Part shown: in pieces, positions 15,914 to 22,761 of the stretch | Layout of the letters: the number at the start of each line of letters is the position of its first letter | How positions within the stretch are numbered: position 1 is the first letter of the stretch | Assembly (NCBI RefSeq): GCF_009938225.1 | Contig: NZ_AP019658.1 | Location: forward strand, 992,001 to 1,056,000 | Length of the DNA: 64,000 nt | Direction of reading: 5' to 3' | From: Vibrio ponticus | GTDB lineage: Bacteria; Pseudomonadota; Gammaproteobacteria; Enterobacterales; Vibrionaceae | Notes under the pieces: generated by a model | What the model was told of the DNA's origin: nothing | Seen by the model: the letters and a program-made list of their open reading frames with translations, nothing else | Databases searched by the model: none | Made by a program: the position numbers and the translations under genes

Positions 15914-16930
15914 ATGACTCAGCATAAAATCATCGGCATCGACTTAGCAAAAAATATTTTCTTTCTTTTTGAAATCAATCATAAAGGAAAGAACATTGGA
16001 CGTAAAAAGCTTCAACGAAACAAGCTACTTGATTACATCGCTAATAAAGAGCCGTCCACTATTGCAATGGAGGCGTGTTCCGGAGCTCATTATTGGGCTC
16101 GTGAATTCAAACAATTTGGACACGAAGTTCTTCTATACCCTCCACAGCATGTCAAAGGTCAACGCCGTAGACAGAAGAATGACTATAACGATGCGGAAGC
16201 CATTGCTGAAGTCGCTCTCTATAAAAGACCTCATCCAGTGCCTCATAAATCGGTCGAACAACAAGACATCCAATCCCTCATCCGAATGCGTCGACTGCTT
16301 GTTACTGAGAGGACTCGGCTAATCAATCAAGTCAGAGGGCTTATCTCGGAATACGGCATCATTATACCCCAAGGTAAAGTTGCGTTCAGAAAGTCGATTC
16401 CTGAAATACTTGAGAGCAATGAAAATCAACTCTCTCCTATTCTTCGAGAGTTGGTATCACACCAATATGAACGTTACTTATATATCGACGAACACATTCA
16501 ATGGTTCGACGATAAACTCAATCAAACCGTTAAACAATTTGATAATGCCAAGCGACTTATGTCTATTCCCGGCTTTGGACCTCTGACTAGCCAAGCCGTC
16601 GCTGTTTGGCTTGGCTCCGGGCAGCAGTTTAAAACTGGGCGGGATGCGTCTGCTGCCATGGGCTTAGTTCCGAAGCAAGACACAAGCGGTGACAAAGTCA
16701 TTCTTCTCGGGATAACCAAACGAGGGAATACTTATATTCGGTCTTTACTGGTTCATGGTGCTAGAGCGGCTTTAAGACGAGCCAAGTTCAAGTCCGACAA
16801 ACTCAGTAAATGGATGCTTGAGTTGCAAGAGCGACGAGGTGCCAACCGCGCTGCGGTCGCACTCGCAAACAAACTCATGCGGATCGCTTGGGCAATTATC
16901 GCCAAAAACGAAGAATATCAACCCGCTTAA
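15914..16930 (+). CDS. IS110-family (IS1111 subgroup) transposase
   Basis: 338 residues from ATG 15914, which has AAGGAG upstream. The N-terminus KIIGIDLAKNIFFLFEIN carries the first aspartate of the DEDD domain, then AMEACSGAHYWAREF and KNDYNDAEAIAEVA. The C-terminal domain has SIPGFGPLTSQAVAVWLGSG and VPKQDTSGDKVILLG, where the serine is the expected nucleophile. It appears full length. The short fragment at 9727 belongs to a related but different element. Confidence 0.92.
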   Translation: MTQHKIIGIDLAKNIFFLFEINHKGKNIGRKKLQRNKLLDYIANKEPSTIAMEACSGAHYWAREFKQFGHEVLLYPPQHVKGQRRRQKNDYNDAEAIAEVALYKRPHPVPHKSVEQQDIQSLIRMRRLLVTERTRLINQVRGLISEYGIIIPQGKVAFRKSIPEILESNENQLSPILRELVSHQYERYLYIDEHIQWFDDKLNQTVKQFDNAKRLMSIPGFGPLTSQAVAVWLGSGQQFKTGRDASAAMGLVPKQDTSGDKVILLGITKRGNTYIRSLLVHGARAALRRAKFKSDKLSKWMLELQERRGANRAAVALANKLMRIAWAIIAKNEEYQPA

Positions 16931-17170
16931 GACACCATGCACCATCAACCCTTTGCAAAGTACGTAGTGAGATGAATAACAGGATAAATCCTACACGTTG
17001 AAAACCTTGTGCTCACTCTGGCTTTTAAAGTCGATAAGGTGATTAGGACTTCGTGTTCGACTGCCTCATCTTGGCCAAGGCAATAGCCGCAAAAACAGGT
17101 CGTATATATGGTAGTTAACCTGCGCTTTTAATCATGCTACTGACTTGCAAAACTGGGGGAGACCATATAT
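16931..17170 (+). ncRNA. Candidate 3' guide (bridge) RNA region of the IS1111-like element
   Basis: 240 non-coding bases between transposase and right end, conserved in the deleted copy at 11450-11690. For this subgroup the guide RNA is thought to come from the 3' side. The region contains TAAGGTGAT (17035-17043), identical to the sequence spanning the target/left-end junction (15825-15833). The differences between copies cluster in this same region. Confidence 0.45.
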
Positions 17171-17295
17171 GTGAGTAACGCTACCACGAAACTCAACCAG
17201 ACCACCATAAACACTGAACTCAACGATGGAATGAAAAATGCTAAGCGTTAGGAATCACTCTTAAATTGTTTGTTATGACACAATTTTCTGCTTAA

Positions 17296-18063
17296 CTACA
17301 AACCTAAAATTTCGTCTAATTCACTATTGCTTAAATAAAGTTTATTATCTACATGTATGGTTGTTAAGAAGTCCTCAAATGAAACTGTCACTGGCATATG
17401 ATTTTTCCAAAAGACCTCTATATAGTCCTCTGGGTACTTCGTTAACATAAGCATCTGTATTGTCAGCAATACTATTTTTGAGCTCGTAGTGAGATCTTCC
17501 AAAATTCCGTTTCGGTTTCCATCATCTATAGGTATTTCAAATGCCCCATGTGCAATTTCATTTCTAAGCTGATAAACGGAGTAAACCCCATATCCGTGCT
17601 GGGATAAAAACTCACGAGGTTTTCTAATATGCTCAGAAAGGCGCTTCCGCACATTAGAACACTCTAATGAATTTGAAAGCTCGAGGTAACCTAAGGGCAA
17701 AGTACTTAAACTATACATGTTCTTTAAGTAGTAACATAATTTGTTAATCTTACCCTGGGGTCCGGCTGAAGTTGGCACATATTTATCTATTGCAACTTCA
17801 AGTGCTGACCAACAAAACTGAAACCGCGCGATTTCTGTAACAAGTTTTTGTTGCAACGCAACTTGACGGTCTGCCCAGTCATCCGCTGGTCCACACACCC
17901 CAAAACCTGTATTAAATAGGCTAGTATCGTAATCTACAGATTGAATACAAGCAGAAAGATTCAACCAAGCAGCGACATCTTCAGCACCCTCATAACCTCT
18001 GAAATCAGCTAATGCACCAAAAAATTGAACAAGATCGGCACAGTGTTCTTGTAATGTTTTCAT
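17296..18063 (-). CDS. HEPN-like protein of unknown function (cassette gene)
   Basis: 255 residues, helical, no signal peptide. Near residue 165 it has YQLRNEIAHGAFEI, matching the R-x4-H motif that defines catalytic HEPN ribonuclease domains. The stretch before it (FCWSALEVAIDKYV) also fits the ApeA-like/RiboL-like HEPN pattern of proteins whose function is inferred in RNA cleavage. No partner antitoxin gene is in the cassette. The HEPN call rests on the motif and its helical context. Confidence 0.55.
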   Translation of the reverse strand: MKTLQEHCADLVQFFGALADFRGYEGAEDVAAWLNLSACIQSVDYDTSLFNTGFGVCGPADDWADRQVALQQKLVTEIARFQFCWSALEVAIDKYVPTSAGPQGKINKLCYYLKNMYSLSTLPLGYLELSNSLECSNVRKRLSEHIRKPREFLSQHGYGVYSVYQLRNEIAHGAFEIPIDDGNRNGILEDLTTSSKIVLLTIQMLMLTKYPEDYIEVFWKNHMPVTVSFEDFLTTIHVDNKLYLSNSELDEILGL

Positions 18064-18081
18064 AACGTTGCCTTTGTTTCA

Positions 18082-18202
18082 TAACGATTAGTTAAGACGT
18101 GAGCCACGCGTCCACTAAAGCCACAGTAAACCCCGAAATCACTATACTAAACGCATACTAAAAATGCCAAGTGTGGGGAGTCCGTCTTAAATGCTTTGTT
18201 AA
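18082..18202 (-). repeat. attC (VCR-like) site
   Basis: Starts TAACGATTAGTTAAG and ends ATGCTTTGTTAAATG, with arms around GTGAGCCACGCG and GCCAAGTGTGGGGAGTC. The stop codon of the gene at 18199 lies inside the site's end. Confidence 0.75.
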
Positions 18203-18660
18203 ATGGCATTGTGCTGCTTAGTTTTAGTAAGCAGTAGATGCGGGTACTTTCTTTGTAAATGGCGCTCCAGTTTGTCATTATCATCCACGACAACAACCAC
18301 TGTATGTATAGTTTTATTTTTCAAAGAACTATATGTGCTTAGCCTGATAGCACCTGTACCTTTAGGGTCCCCTAAATGTTCGTATGGTCTTTTCCCCAAA
18401 GACTTATCTTTACCCCAATATATTGGATATAGATTGCCCTCGATAGGGTTAAAGCTATCAAACGACTTTAAGAAATTTGCACCTCGTTCTTCAGCTTCGT
18501 TGAAAAAGTTTTCAGCTTCACATTCCGATAGCTCGACAGCAAACCCATAAATGCTTCCGGGAAACAGTTGAGGTTTAGGTGTTTCAAGAGTAAATGTCCC
18601 GGAAGCAATAACTTCTCTGACATCTATTTTCTCAAGCTCTTTTCTAATTATCTCGTACAT
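18199..18660 (-). CDS. Possible GIY-YIG-like nuclease (cassette gene)
   Basis: 153 residues, soluble. The segment NLYPIYWGKDKSLGKRPYEHL, with a Y-x-IYWGK core followed by a basic residue and EH, resembles the GIY-YIG arrangement. There two tyrosines are followed by an arginine and a glutamate/histidine helix. Strands KTIHTVVVVV follow. The match is partial and the call is tentative; a non-enzymatic relative is possible. Flanked by attC sites on both sides. Confidence 0.45.
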   Translation of the reverse strand: MYEIIRKELEKIDVREVIASGTFTLETPKPQLFPGSIYGFAVELSECEAENFFNEAEERGANFLKSFDSFNPIEGNLYPIYWGKDKSLGKRPYEHLGDPKGTGAIRLSTYSSLKNKTIHTVVVVVDDNDKLERHLQRKYPHLLLTKTKQHNAI

Positions 18661-18702
18661 TTACATTTTCACTTAAATCCCGATGAGTAACTTTCAGCCA
18701 TT

Positions 18703-18821
18703 TAACGCCTTGCTAAGGTGCGACTAACCACCACGAAACCTAAGCGAAGCCACGTAAACACTGAAGCCAACCGAACCCAAAATGCCAACGGTTAGCCGTC
18801 ACTCTTAAGCAATTTGTTATG
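18703..18821 (-). repeat. attC (VCR-like) site
   Basis: Starts TAACGCCTTGCTAAGG and ends AGCAATTTGTTATG, with inner arms CTAACCACC and ACGGTTAGCCGTC. A typical intact site of this array. Confidence 0.8.
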
Positions 18822-19329
18822 TGAAATATTGCCACAACGTAGCGACCCCCAGTGAAACAACTAATAGAGCATAAATCTTACGTTTATCAGCAACACTTTT
18901 TGGATACACCCCTTCAAATGCGGGTAGCAACATACCAACAAAGAAAACCACCGAATAAACAAAAGCAAAAACAGTAATAACTGAGAGTTTTGCTGTCTCA
19001 AGCTCGCCATTGTATGCAATCAAGAACCCTAGCATTGCAGTAAAAAACGGGACTGTGCAGCCTACAGCCACATTGGGTAACCAAAGAAGAATTATCTTTC
19101 TCACTCCTGATAGATTCCTAGGAACCTGACCATAAATGAACACATAAATTGCGATGATAAACACTGCAATTGGGGCTACGATATTAAACAGTTCTGATTG
19201 AGCAAAATCTGCAATAAATGCGACCATCTGTTTTTGTTGTTCAATGTCTAAATTAGGAAATCGTATGCCTATAAAAACTCCAACCACAAAAGGAAGTAAT
19301 AGGAATAGAAGTATTTTTAACTTTGCCAC
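18817..19329 (-). CDS. Cassette membrane protein of unknown function
   Basis: About 170 residues from the GTG at 19329, chosen because AAAGGAG lies 5 bases upstream; a GTG at 19344 is less well placed. Five hydrophobic segments can be seen: LLFLLLPFVVGVFIGI, IVAPIAVFIIAIYVFIY, LWLPNVAVG...MLGFLIAY, SVITVFAFVYSVVFFVGMLL and YALLVVSLGVATLW. No family is recognised. It is the second cassette from attI. Confidence 0.65.
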   Translation of the reverse strand: MAKLKILLFLLLPFVVGVFIGIRFPNLDIEQQKQMVAFIADFAQSELFNIVAPIAVFIIAIYVFIYGQVPRNLSGVRKIILLWLPNVAVGCTVPFFTAMLGFLIAYNGELETAKLSVITVFAFVYSVVFFVGMLLPAFEGVYPKSVADKRKIYALLVVSLGVATLWQYFT

Positions 19330-19448
19330 ATAGACTCCTTTCACATAGACATAATGCCCCCCACGAGGTGCTAGCCTCCAATATCGTGGGTTAGCTTAAA
19401 GCCAGAGCCATAATTAGTGTGACTAAACAACTAAATTTGGAGGCTAGC

Positions 19449-20603
19449 ATGAATAACGATAGCATAATTTTCATTGGCTTAGATACGCATAAGTCCTTTA
19501 TCCAAGTCGCAGTTCTGCAAGGTCATCGTGGTGCTCAACCGCAACAACTTGGTCGTATTAAATCTAACAAGTCGGCGTTGGTTAAATTGGCCCAGCAACT
19601 CCAATCAAAATATCCTAAAGCTACCTTTCATTTTGTCTACGAGGCGGGCCCATGCGGATACTGGACTTATCGCCTGCTCACAAGCCTTGGGCACTGTTGC
19701 TTTGTTGTCGCGCCATCACTCATCCCCAAAAAACCTGGTGACCGAGTGAAGACTGACAAGCGCGATGCCGCTAAGCTTGCCAAACTCTTCAAGGCTGAAG
19801 AGCTCACACCTATCTACGTTCCAGAAGCCGAAGATGAAGCCATACGAGATCTCTCAAGAGCCAGAGAAACCGCCATGAAAGATCTTAAGGACGCTAAGTT
19901 CCAACTCAAAGGCTTCCTACTTCGCAATAATGTTCAGGCAACGGTGAATGACAACTGGTCTAAAAAGCATCTACGGTGGCTGACAGACCTCATCCTCCCT
20001 CACCATAGCCAACAGATCGTTCTGCAAGAGATGATCATTACTATCAGTGAACGAATGCAAAGGCTTCAGCGACTCGATAATGAACTGCTCCATCAGGTAA
20101 AAAATTGGCGATACTATCCTGTGGTCAAAGCGGTTCAAGCCATGCGAGGCGTGCGATTGCTGGTCGCTCTAGGCACCATCGCCGAACTTGGTGATTTACG
20201 ACGGTTCGATCATCCCAGAAAGCTAATGGCTTACCTTGGTCTCGTTCCGACCGAAAGCTCTAGTGGCGGCAAAACTCGACGGGGCAGCTTAACCAAGTGC
20301 GGGAACAGTCGAGCAAGACGACTATTGGTGGAGGGTGCACATACCTACAAGCATAAAGCCAATATCTCTGTAGAGCTCCAACTACGGCAAGAAGGACTCC
20401 CCAAGGAGATCGTCGATATTGCTTGGCAAGCACAGCAACGATTATGTCGACGTTACCAACGACTACTTCAAAAAGGTAAACATAGGAATGTTGTGGTCGT
20501 GGCTATCGCTAGAGAAATGATCGCTTATATCTGGGCTATCGCAAGAGAGGTTGTCGTAAGCGACGTTGATCCCAAAACGCGCATCGCAAGGCTACCTGCA
20601 TGA
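19449..20603 (+). CDS. IS110-family transposase
   Basis: 384 residues from ATG 19449, preceded by GGAGG; an earlier in-frame start at 19419 is less likely. The N-terminal domain starts IIFIGLDTHKSFIQVAVL. KTDKRDAAKLAKLF holds the later acidic residues of the DEDD set. The C-terminal part has LVALGTIAELGDLRRFDHPR and VPTESSSGGKTRRGSLTKCG with the predicted catalytic serine. Apparently intact. It is longer than the two other IS110 transposases here and belongs to a different lineage. Confidence 0.92.
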   Translation: MNNDSIIFIGLDTHKSFIQVAVLQGHRGAQPQQLGRIKSNKSALVKLAQQLQSKYPKATFHFVYEAGPCGYWTYRLLTSLGHCCFVVAPSLIPKKPGDRVKTDKRDAAKLAKLFKAEELTPIYVPEAEDEAIRDLSRARETAMKDLKDAKFQLKGFLLRNNVQATVNDNWSKKHLRWLTDLILPHHSQQIVLQEMIITISERMQRLQRLDNELLHQVKNWRYYPVVKAVQAMRGVRLLVALGTIAELGDLRRFDHPRKLMAYLGLVPTESSSGGKTRRGSLTKCGNSRARRLLVEGAHTYKHKANISVELQLRQEGLPKEIVDIAWQAQQRLCRRYQRLLQKGKHRNVVVVAIAREMIAYIWAIAREVVVSDVDPKTRIARLPA

Positions 20604-20906
20604 ACAACGAATTAGTGTTATCGCAAAGAATGAAGCATCGGGTGTGGCACAACCACCGACGGCGTTAGGACGGCAATAGAGCGTAAGCTGTATTGAACCA
20701 CGAGCATAGACTGAAGACAGGTGCCACGACGGAACAAGTAAGGTAGGCTCTGCTCACCAATGGTGAGTAATCCACGTATATCAGCATGAGAACCGACGAC
20801 ATTACTTGCTTCACCTATGCGGTAACACTACTACTGATTTACAAGTAAGGCTCTGGAAATGTGGGAGCAGAAACTTCTACGTTTTAATTGACAATGGGGG
20901 TCATAT
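20604..20906 (+). ncRNA. Candidate 3' guide RNA region of the second IS1111-like element
   Basis: 300 non-coding bases between transposase and right end. Visible hairpins include GCTCACCAATGGTGAG (near 20752) and CCGACGGCGTTAGGACGG. A guide RNA here is inferred from the IS subgroup plan. Confidence 0.35.
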
Positions 20907-20907
20907 C

Positions 20908-21025
20908 AACGCCCAATTAAGTTGTGAGCAACGCTGCCACCTTACTAAAACACTGCGTCGAAATCACCAAACAAGTTGAAACCGAAAGCGCCGAGCGTTG
21001 CGAATCAGCTTGAATTGTTTGTTAT
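20908..21025 (-). repeat. attC of the first cassette
   Basis: Starts AACGCCCAATTAAGTTGTG and ends TTGAATTGTTTGTTATG, with long arms GAGCAACGCTGCC and CGCCGAGCGTTGCGAATC. It is the best-formed VCR-like site of the array. Confidence 0.85.
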
Positions 21026-21321
21026 GCTGCTGATTCCTCCGACTCAGTTTCTTCATTTTTGCCGCTTAAGTTCTTTATCTCAACATCAAAATATTCTGAT
21101 AGTTCACGTTGAATGCGGTGGTATTCGTTTACTGGAACTTCGATTACACTGCCATTGAGTTCAGACGTGTAATAACCTGAATTGTTTTTATTTTGGTCTG
21201 CGATAACTAGATATTCACCGTTTGCAAGAGCAAGGTGAAAATCGTTTTCAAAAGTAACTACTTGAACAATATTGTGTTTCGCAACAGTAAATTGCTCGTT
21301 CAATTTTAAGCCAACTTTCAT
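21022..21321 (-). CDS. First cassette gene, hypothetical protein
   Basis: 99 residues from ATG 21321, preceded by AAGGAA at 7 bases; longer frames upstream run into attI sequence and are rejected. The protein is soluble and beta-rich (FENDFHLALANGEYLVIADQ), with a helical middle and an acidic tail ending EETESEESAA. No family is recognised. Being next to attI it is the cassette most likely to be expressed from the integron promoter. Confidence 0.7.
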   Translation of the reverse strand: MKVGLKLNEQFTVAKHNIVQVVTFENDFHLALANGEYLVIADQNKNNSGYYTSELNGSVIEVPVNEYHRIQRELSEYFDVEIKNLSGKNEETESEESAA

Positions 21322-21355
21322 TATATATTCCTTATTTTCGTTGTTTCGATTTGCA

Positions 21356-21420
21356 GCATAACAGTTCTTAGACCGAAAAATTCTATAATTAAATACAGAT
21401 TTTTTCTGCCTATTACTTTT
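21356..21420 (-). promoter_or_regulatory. attI-like region next to intI
   Basis: On the minus strand the first cassette begins at a GTTATGC core (21356-21362) that follows AAGAACT. This is the attI x attC junction expected between intI and the first cassette. AT-rich sequence just upstream (TTAATTATAGAATT) could serve as the cassette promoter. Confidence 0.5.
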
Positions 21421-21544
21421 ATGAGAGAAACCATACCCCGTTTTTATGCAAAATAACAGTAACTTAAGCATTAAACACTTTACCCTAATCCCAAAATACA
21501 GACTTTTTCTATATAGCATAAATCGATGTGCCAAACTACAGGGC

Positions 21545-21560
21545 ATGTATATATAAACAG
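21545..21560 (+). promoter_or_regulatory. LexA-like (SOS) box before intI
   Basis: ATGT-N8-ACAG differs by one base from the LexA consensus CTGT-N8-ACAG. SOS control of integron integrases is established in Vibrio. Here the box now drives a truncated gene. Confidence 0.6.
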
Positions 21561-21571
21561 TGGTAACAAAA

Positions 21572-21883
21572 GTGAAAAAATCACCATTTCTATCGTTTAT
21601 AAAAGAGTATATGTTGGGTCGCCACTACGCTCTTCGAACAGTCGAAGCCTATATCTACTGGATTCACCAATACATCCTTTATCATGATAAAAAGCACCCG
21701 AAAAGCTTAAATTCGAGACACGTCGAAGATTTTCTAACGCATTTAGTCGTTAACAAAAAATCTGCCCAGAAAACCCAAAACTTAGCGCTCAATGCTCTCG
21801 TTTTTTTATACAAAGACATCATTCAAGAACCTATCGATATTGATATGCAGTTCCGTCGCTTGTACATAACTAACGCCCAATAA
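21572..21883 (+). pseudogene. intI: Integron integrase, truncated after the N-terminal domain
   Basis: The frame runs GTG-VKKSPFLSFIKEYMLGRHYA to VEDFLTHLVV, ALNALVFLYKDI and DIDMQFRR. This is the SAM-like N-terminal domain of the Vibrio IntIA integrase, about 95 residues. The catalytic domain with the RHRY residues and the extra integron-specific alpha helix are absent. After QFRR the sequence turns to CTAACGCCCAATAA, an attC-like end, and a stop follows. A GTG at 21560 would add four residues but overlaps the LexA-like box. The protein cannot recombine. Confidence 0.88.
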
Positions 21884-21913
21884 CCAAAGTTTAAGACGCT
21901 AGATATGCGTTTA

Positions 21914-22750
21914 CTATCGACTCAACGCCTCACCAAGCGGTTTAAAATAGGCTTGTAGTGCCTCATAAATGATCTGACGATGGTGCAGGTCTGGGAACAC
22001 CTCGAGTGTTTCAGTGGCAGTAGTGCCAGACACTAAGTAACTATTCGTGATACCGGAGCAAGATTCCACCGCAGCTTCAAAAGCGCGCGCCATCATCTCC
22101 GTCGGGGTCGAAAAATAGTTCGAGCCCATCGCGAGATCGGCTTTTACACTGCGTGAAACATAGTCGTGCCGTTCTTTACCATCTTGACTTAGCAGTGTTT
22201 TATCAAAAATCGCTAGTAATTTCTCATTCAAGGGATGAGGGAAATGCGTTTTGTTTTTCAACCAACAGTCACTGGCAAACAAAATACAGTGCTGCGGACC
22301 GGACCGGTCACCGATATCAAAGGCTTTTTCCGCGATATAGTGATCAAACGCGTGCCAAAACTCATGGGCAAGAGCCCCTGCACCAGCATTTTTCGCCAAC
22401 GCTAACTCACGCTGATTGGGTGCATAGTGCGCTTGAACCCCTTTACGACCACCAGTACCAAACGCCAAATTTAAGTTACCACGAAGCCCTATTGCGTGGG
22501 GAGGCAGTGCCAGTATGTATGCCAAATCCGCCAGTGAATCGAAGATCAAATTCGCTGCTAGGTCTTTTTCCTCTGAGTTAACCCACTTACCTACACGAAT
22601 ACCACCCATGCCAAATGTCTGTTTGATATCAACAAACGACACTTGTTCGCCATGGCGGTAGTCAGGACCTTGACGGGATTTGTATTTAAAATTTGTTAAC
22701 TGCACTTGGCTATTCGTTGTTACGTTTATCCAGTTGTCACGATCTGACAC
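21914..22750 (-). CDS. CLCA_X/LPD1-like putative zinc metalloprotease
   Basis: 278 residues. The centre has GALAHEFWHAFDHYI, an HExxH-like zinc motif (H-E-F-W-H) followed by a second histidine. TPTEMMARAFEAAVESC contains the distal glutamate typical of zincins. The repeating FGMGGIRVGKWVNSEE and ALPPHAIGLRGNLNLAFGTGG resemble LPD1/CLCA_X proteins found in Vibrio. It starts with GTG. It lies 11 bases after the diguanylate cyclase gene and is probably co-transcribed. The target is unknown. Confidence 0.65.
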   Translation of the reverse strand: MSDRDNWINVTTNSQVQLTNFKYKSRQGPDYRHGEQVSFVDIKQTFGMGGIRVGKWVNSEEKDLAANLIFDSLADLAYILALPPHAIGLRGNLNLAFGTGGRKGVQAHYAPNQRELALAKNAGAGALAHEFWHAFDHYIAEKAFDIGDRSGPQHCILFASDCWLKNKTHFPHPLNEKLLAIFDKTLLSQDGKERHDYVSRSVKADLAMGSNYFSTPTEMMARAFEAAVESCSGITNSYLVSGTTATETLEVFPDLHHRQIIYEALQAYFKPLGEALSR

Positions 22751-22761
22751 TAATGTTTGTC

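Larger units (their letters stand above)
15829..17171 (+). mobile_element. IS110-family element of the attC-targeting (IS1111-like) type
   Basis: Inserted within an attC between TTAAG and GTGAG. The subterminal inverted repeat ATGGTCTCCCCC is present near both ends (15837 and, on the other strand, about 17155). Subterminal repeats and a short 5' but long 3' non-coding part are features of the IS1111 subgroup, members of which are known to target attC sites. A deleted relative lies at 11293. Confidence 0.85.
15814..17280 (-). repeat. attC split by the full-length attC-targeting IS
   Basis: Left part TAACGCCGCATTAAG (15814-15828). The right part starts GTGAGTAACGCTACC (17171) and ends AATTGTTTGTTATGA (about 17278). 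Rejoined they make a normal VCR-like site for the cassette at 17296. Confidence 0.8.
19350..20906 (+). mobile_element. Second type of full-length IS110-family element in the array
   Basis: Inserted next to the core (AACGCCC) of the attC at 20908. Imperfect subterminal inverted repeats are ATGCCCCCCA (19354) and, on the other strand, ATGACCCCCATTG (20892-20904). The 5' non-coding part is about 95 bp and the 3' part about 300 bp, again the IS1111-like plan. Its transposase differs clearly from the copy at 15914. Confidence 0.8.
5876..21883 (-). mobile_element. Vibrio-type integron cassette array (superintegron segment) with broken integrase
   Basis: Most ORFs here lie on the minus strand and are separated by imperfect palindromes of about 110-125 bp. 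On the plus strand these start TAACGCC and end TTTGTTATG-like, the pattern of Vibrio VCR/attC sites. The array reads leftward from an attI-like region near 21356, which lies next to a truncated intI at 21560. Well-formed sites are at 8665, 13974, 17171, 18082, 18703 and 20908, and others are degenerate or split by IS elements. The left boundary is a degenerate site close to liuE. Cassette genes are small and unrelated to each other, as expected. Confidence 0.88.

Noticed and set aside
21322..21546. Long N-terminal extension of the first cassette gene
   Set aside because: The extension would translate attI sequence; the ATG at 21321 has a good ribosome site and follows the GTTATGC junction.
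5876..21883. CRISPR array reading of the regularly repeated palindromes
   Set aside because: Repeats are 110-125 bp, imperfect, separated by genes and have attC arms; no short identical repeats with uniform spacers occur in the window.
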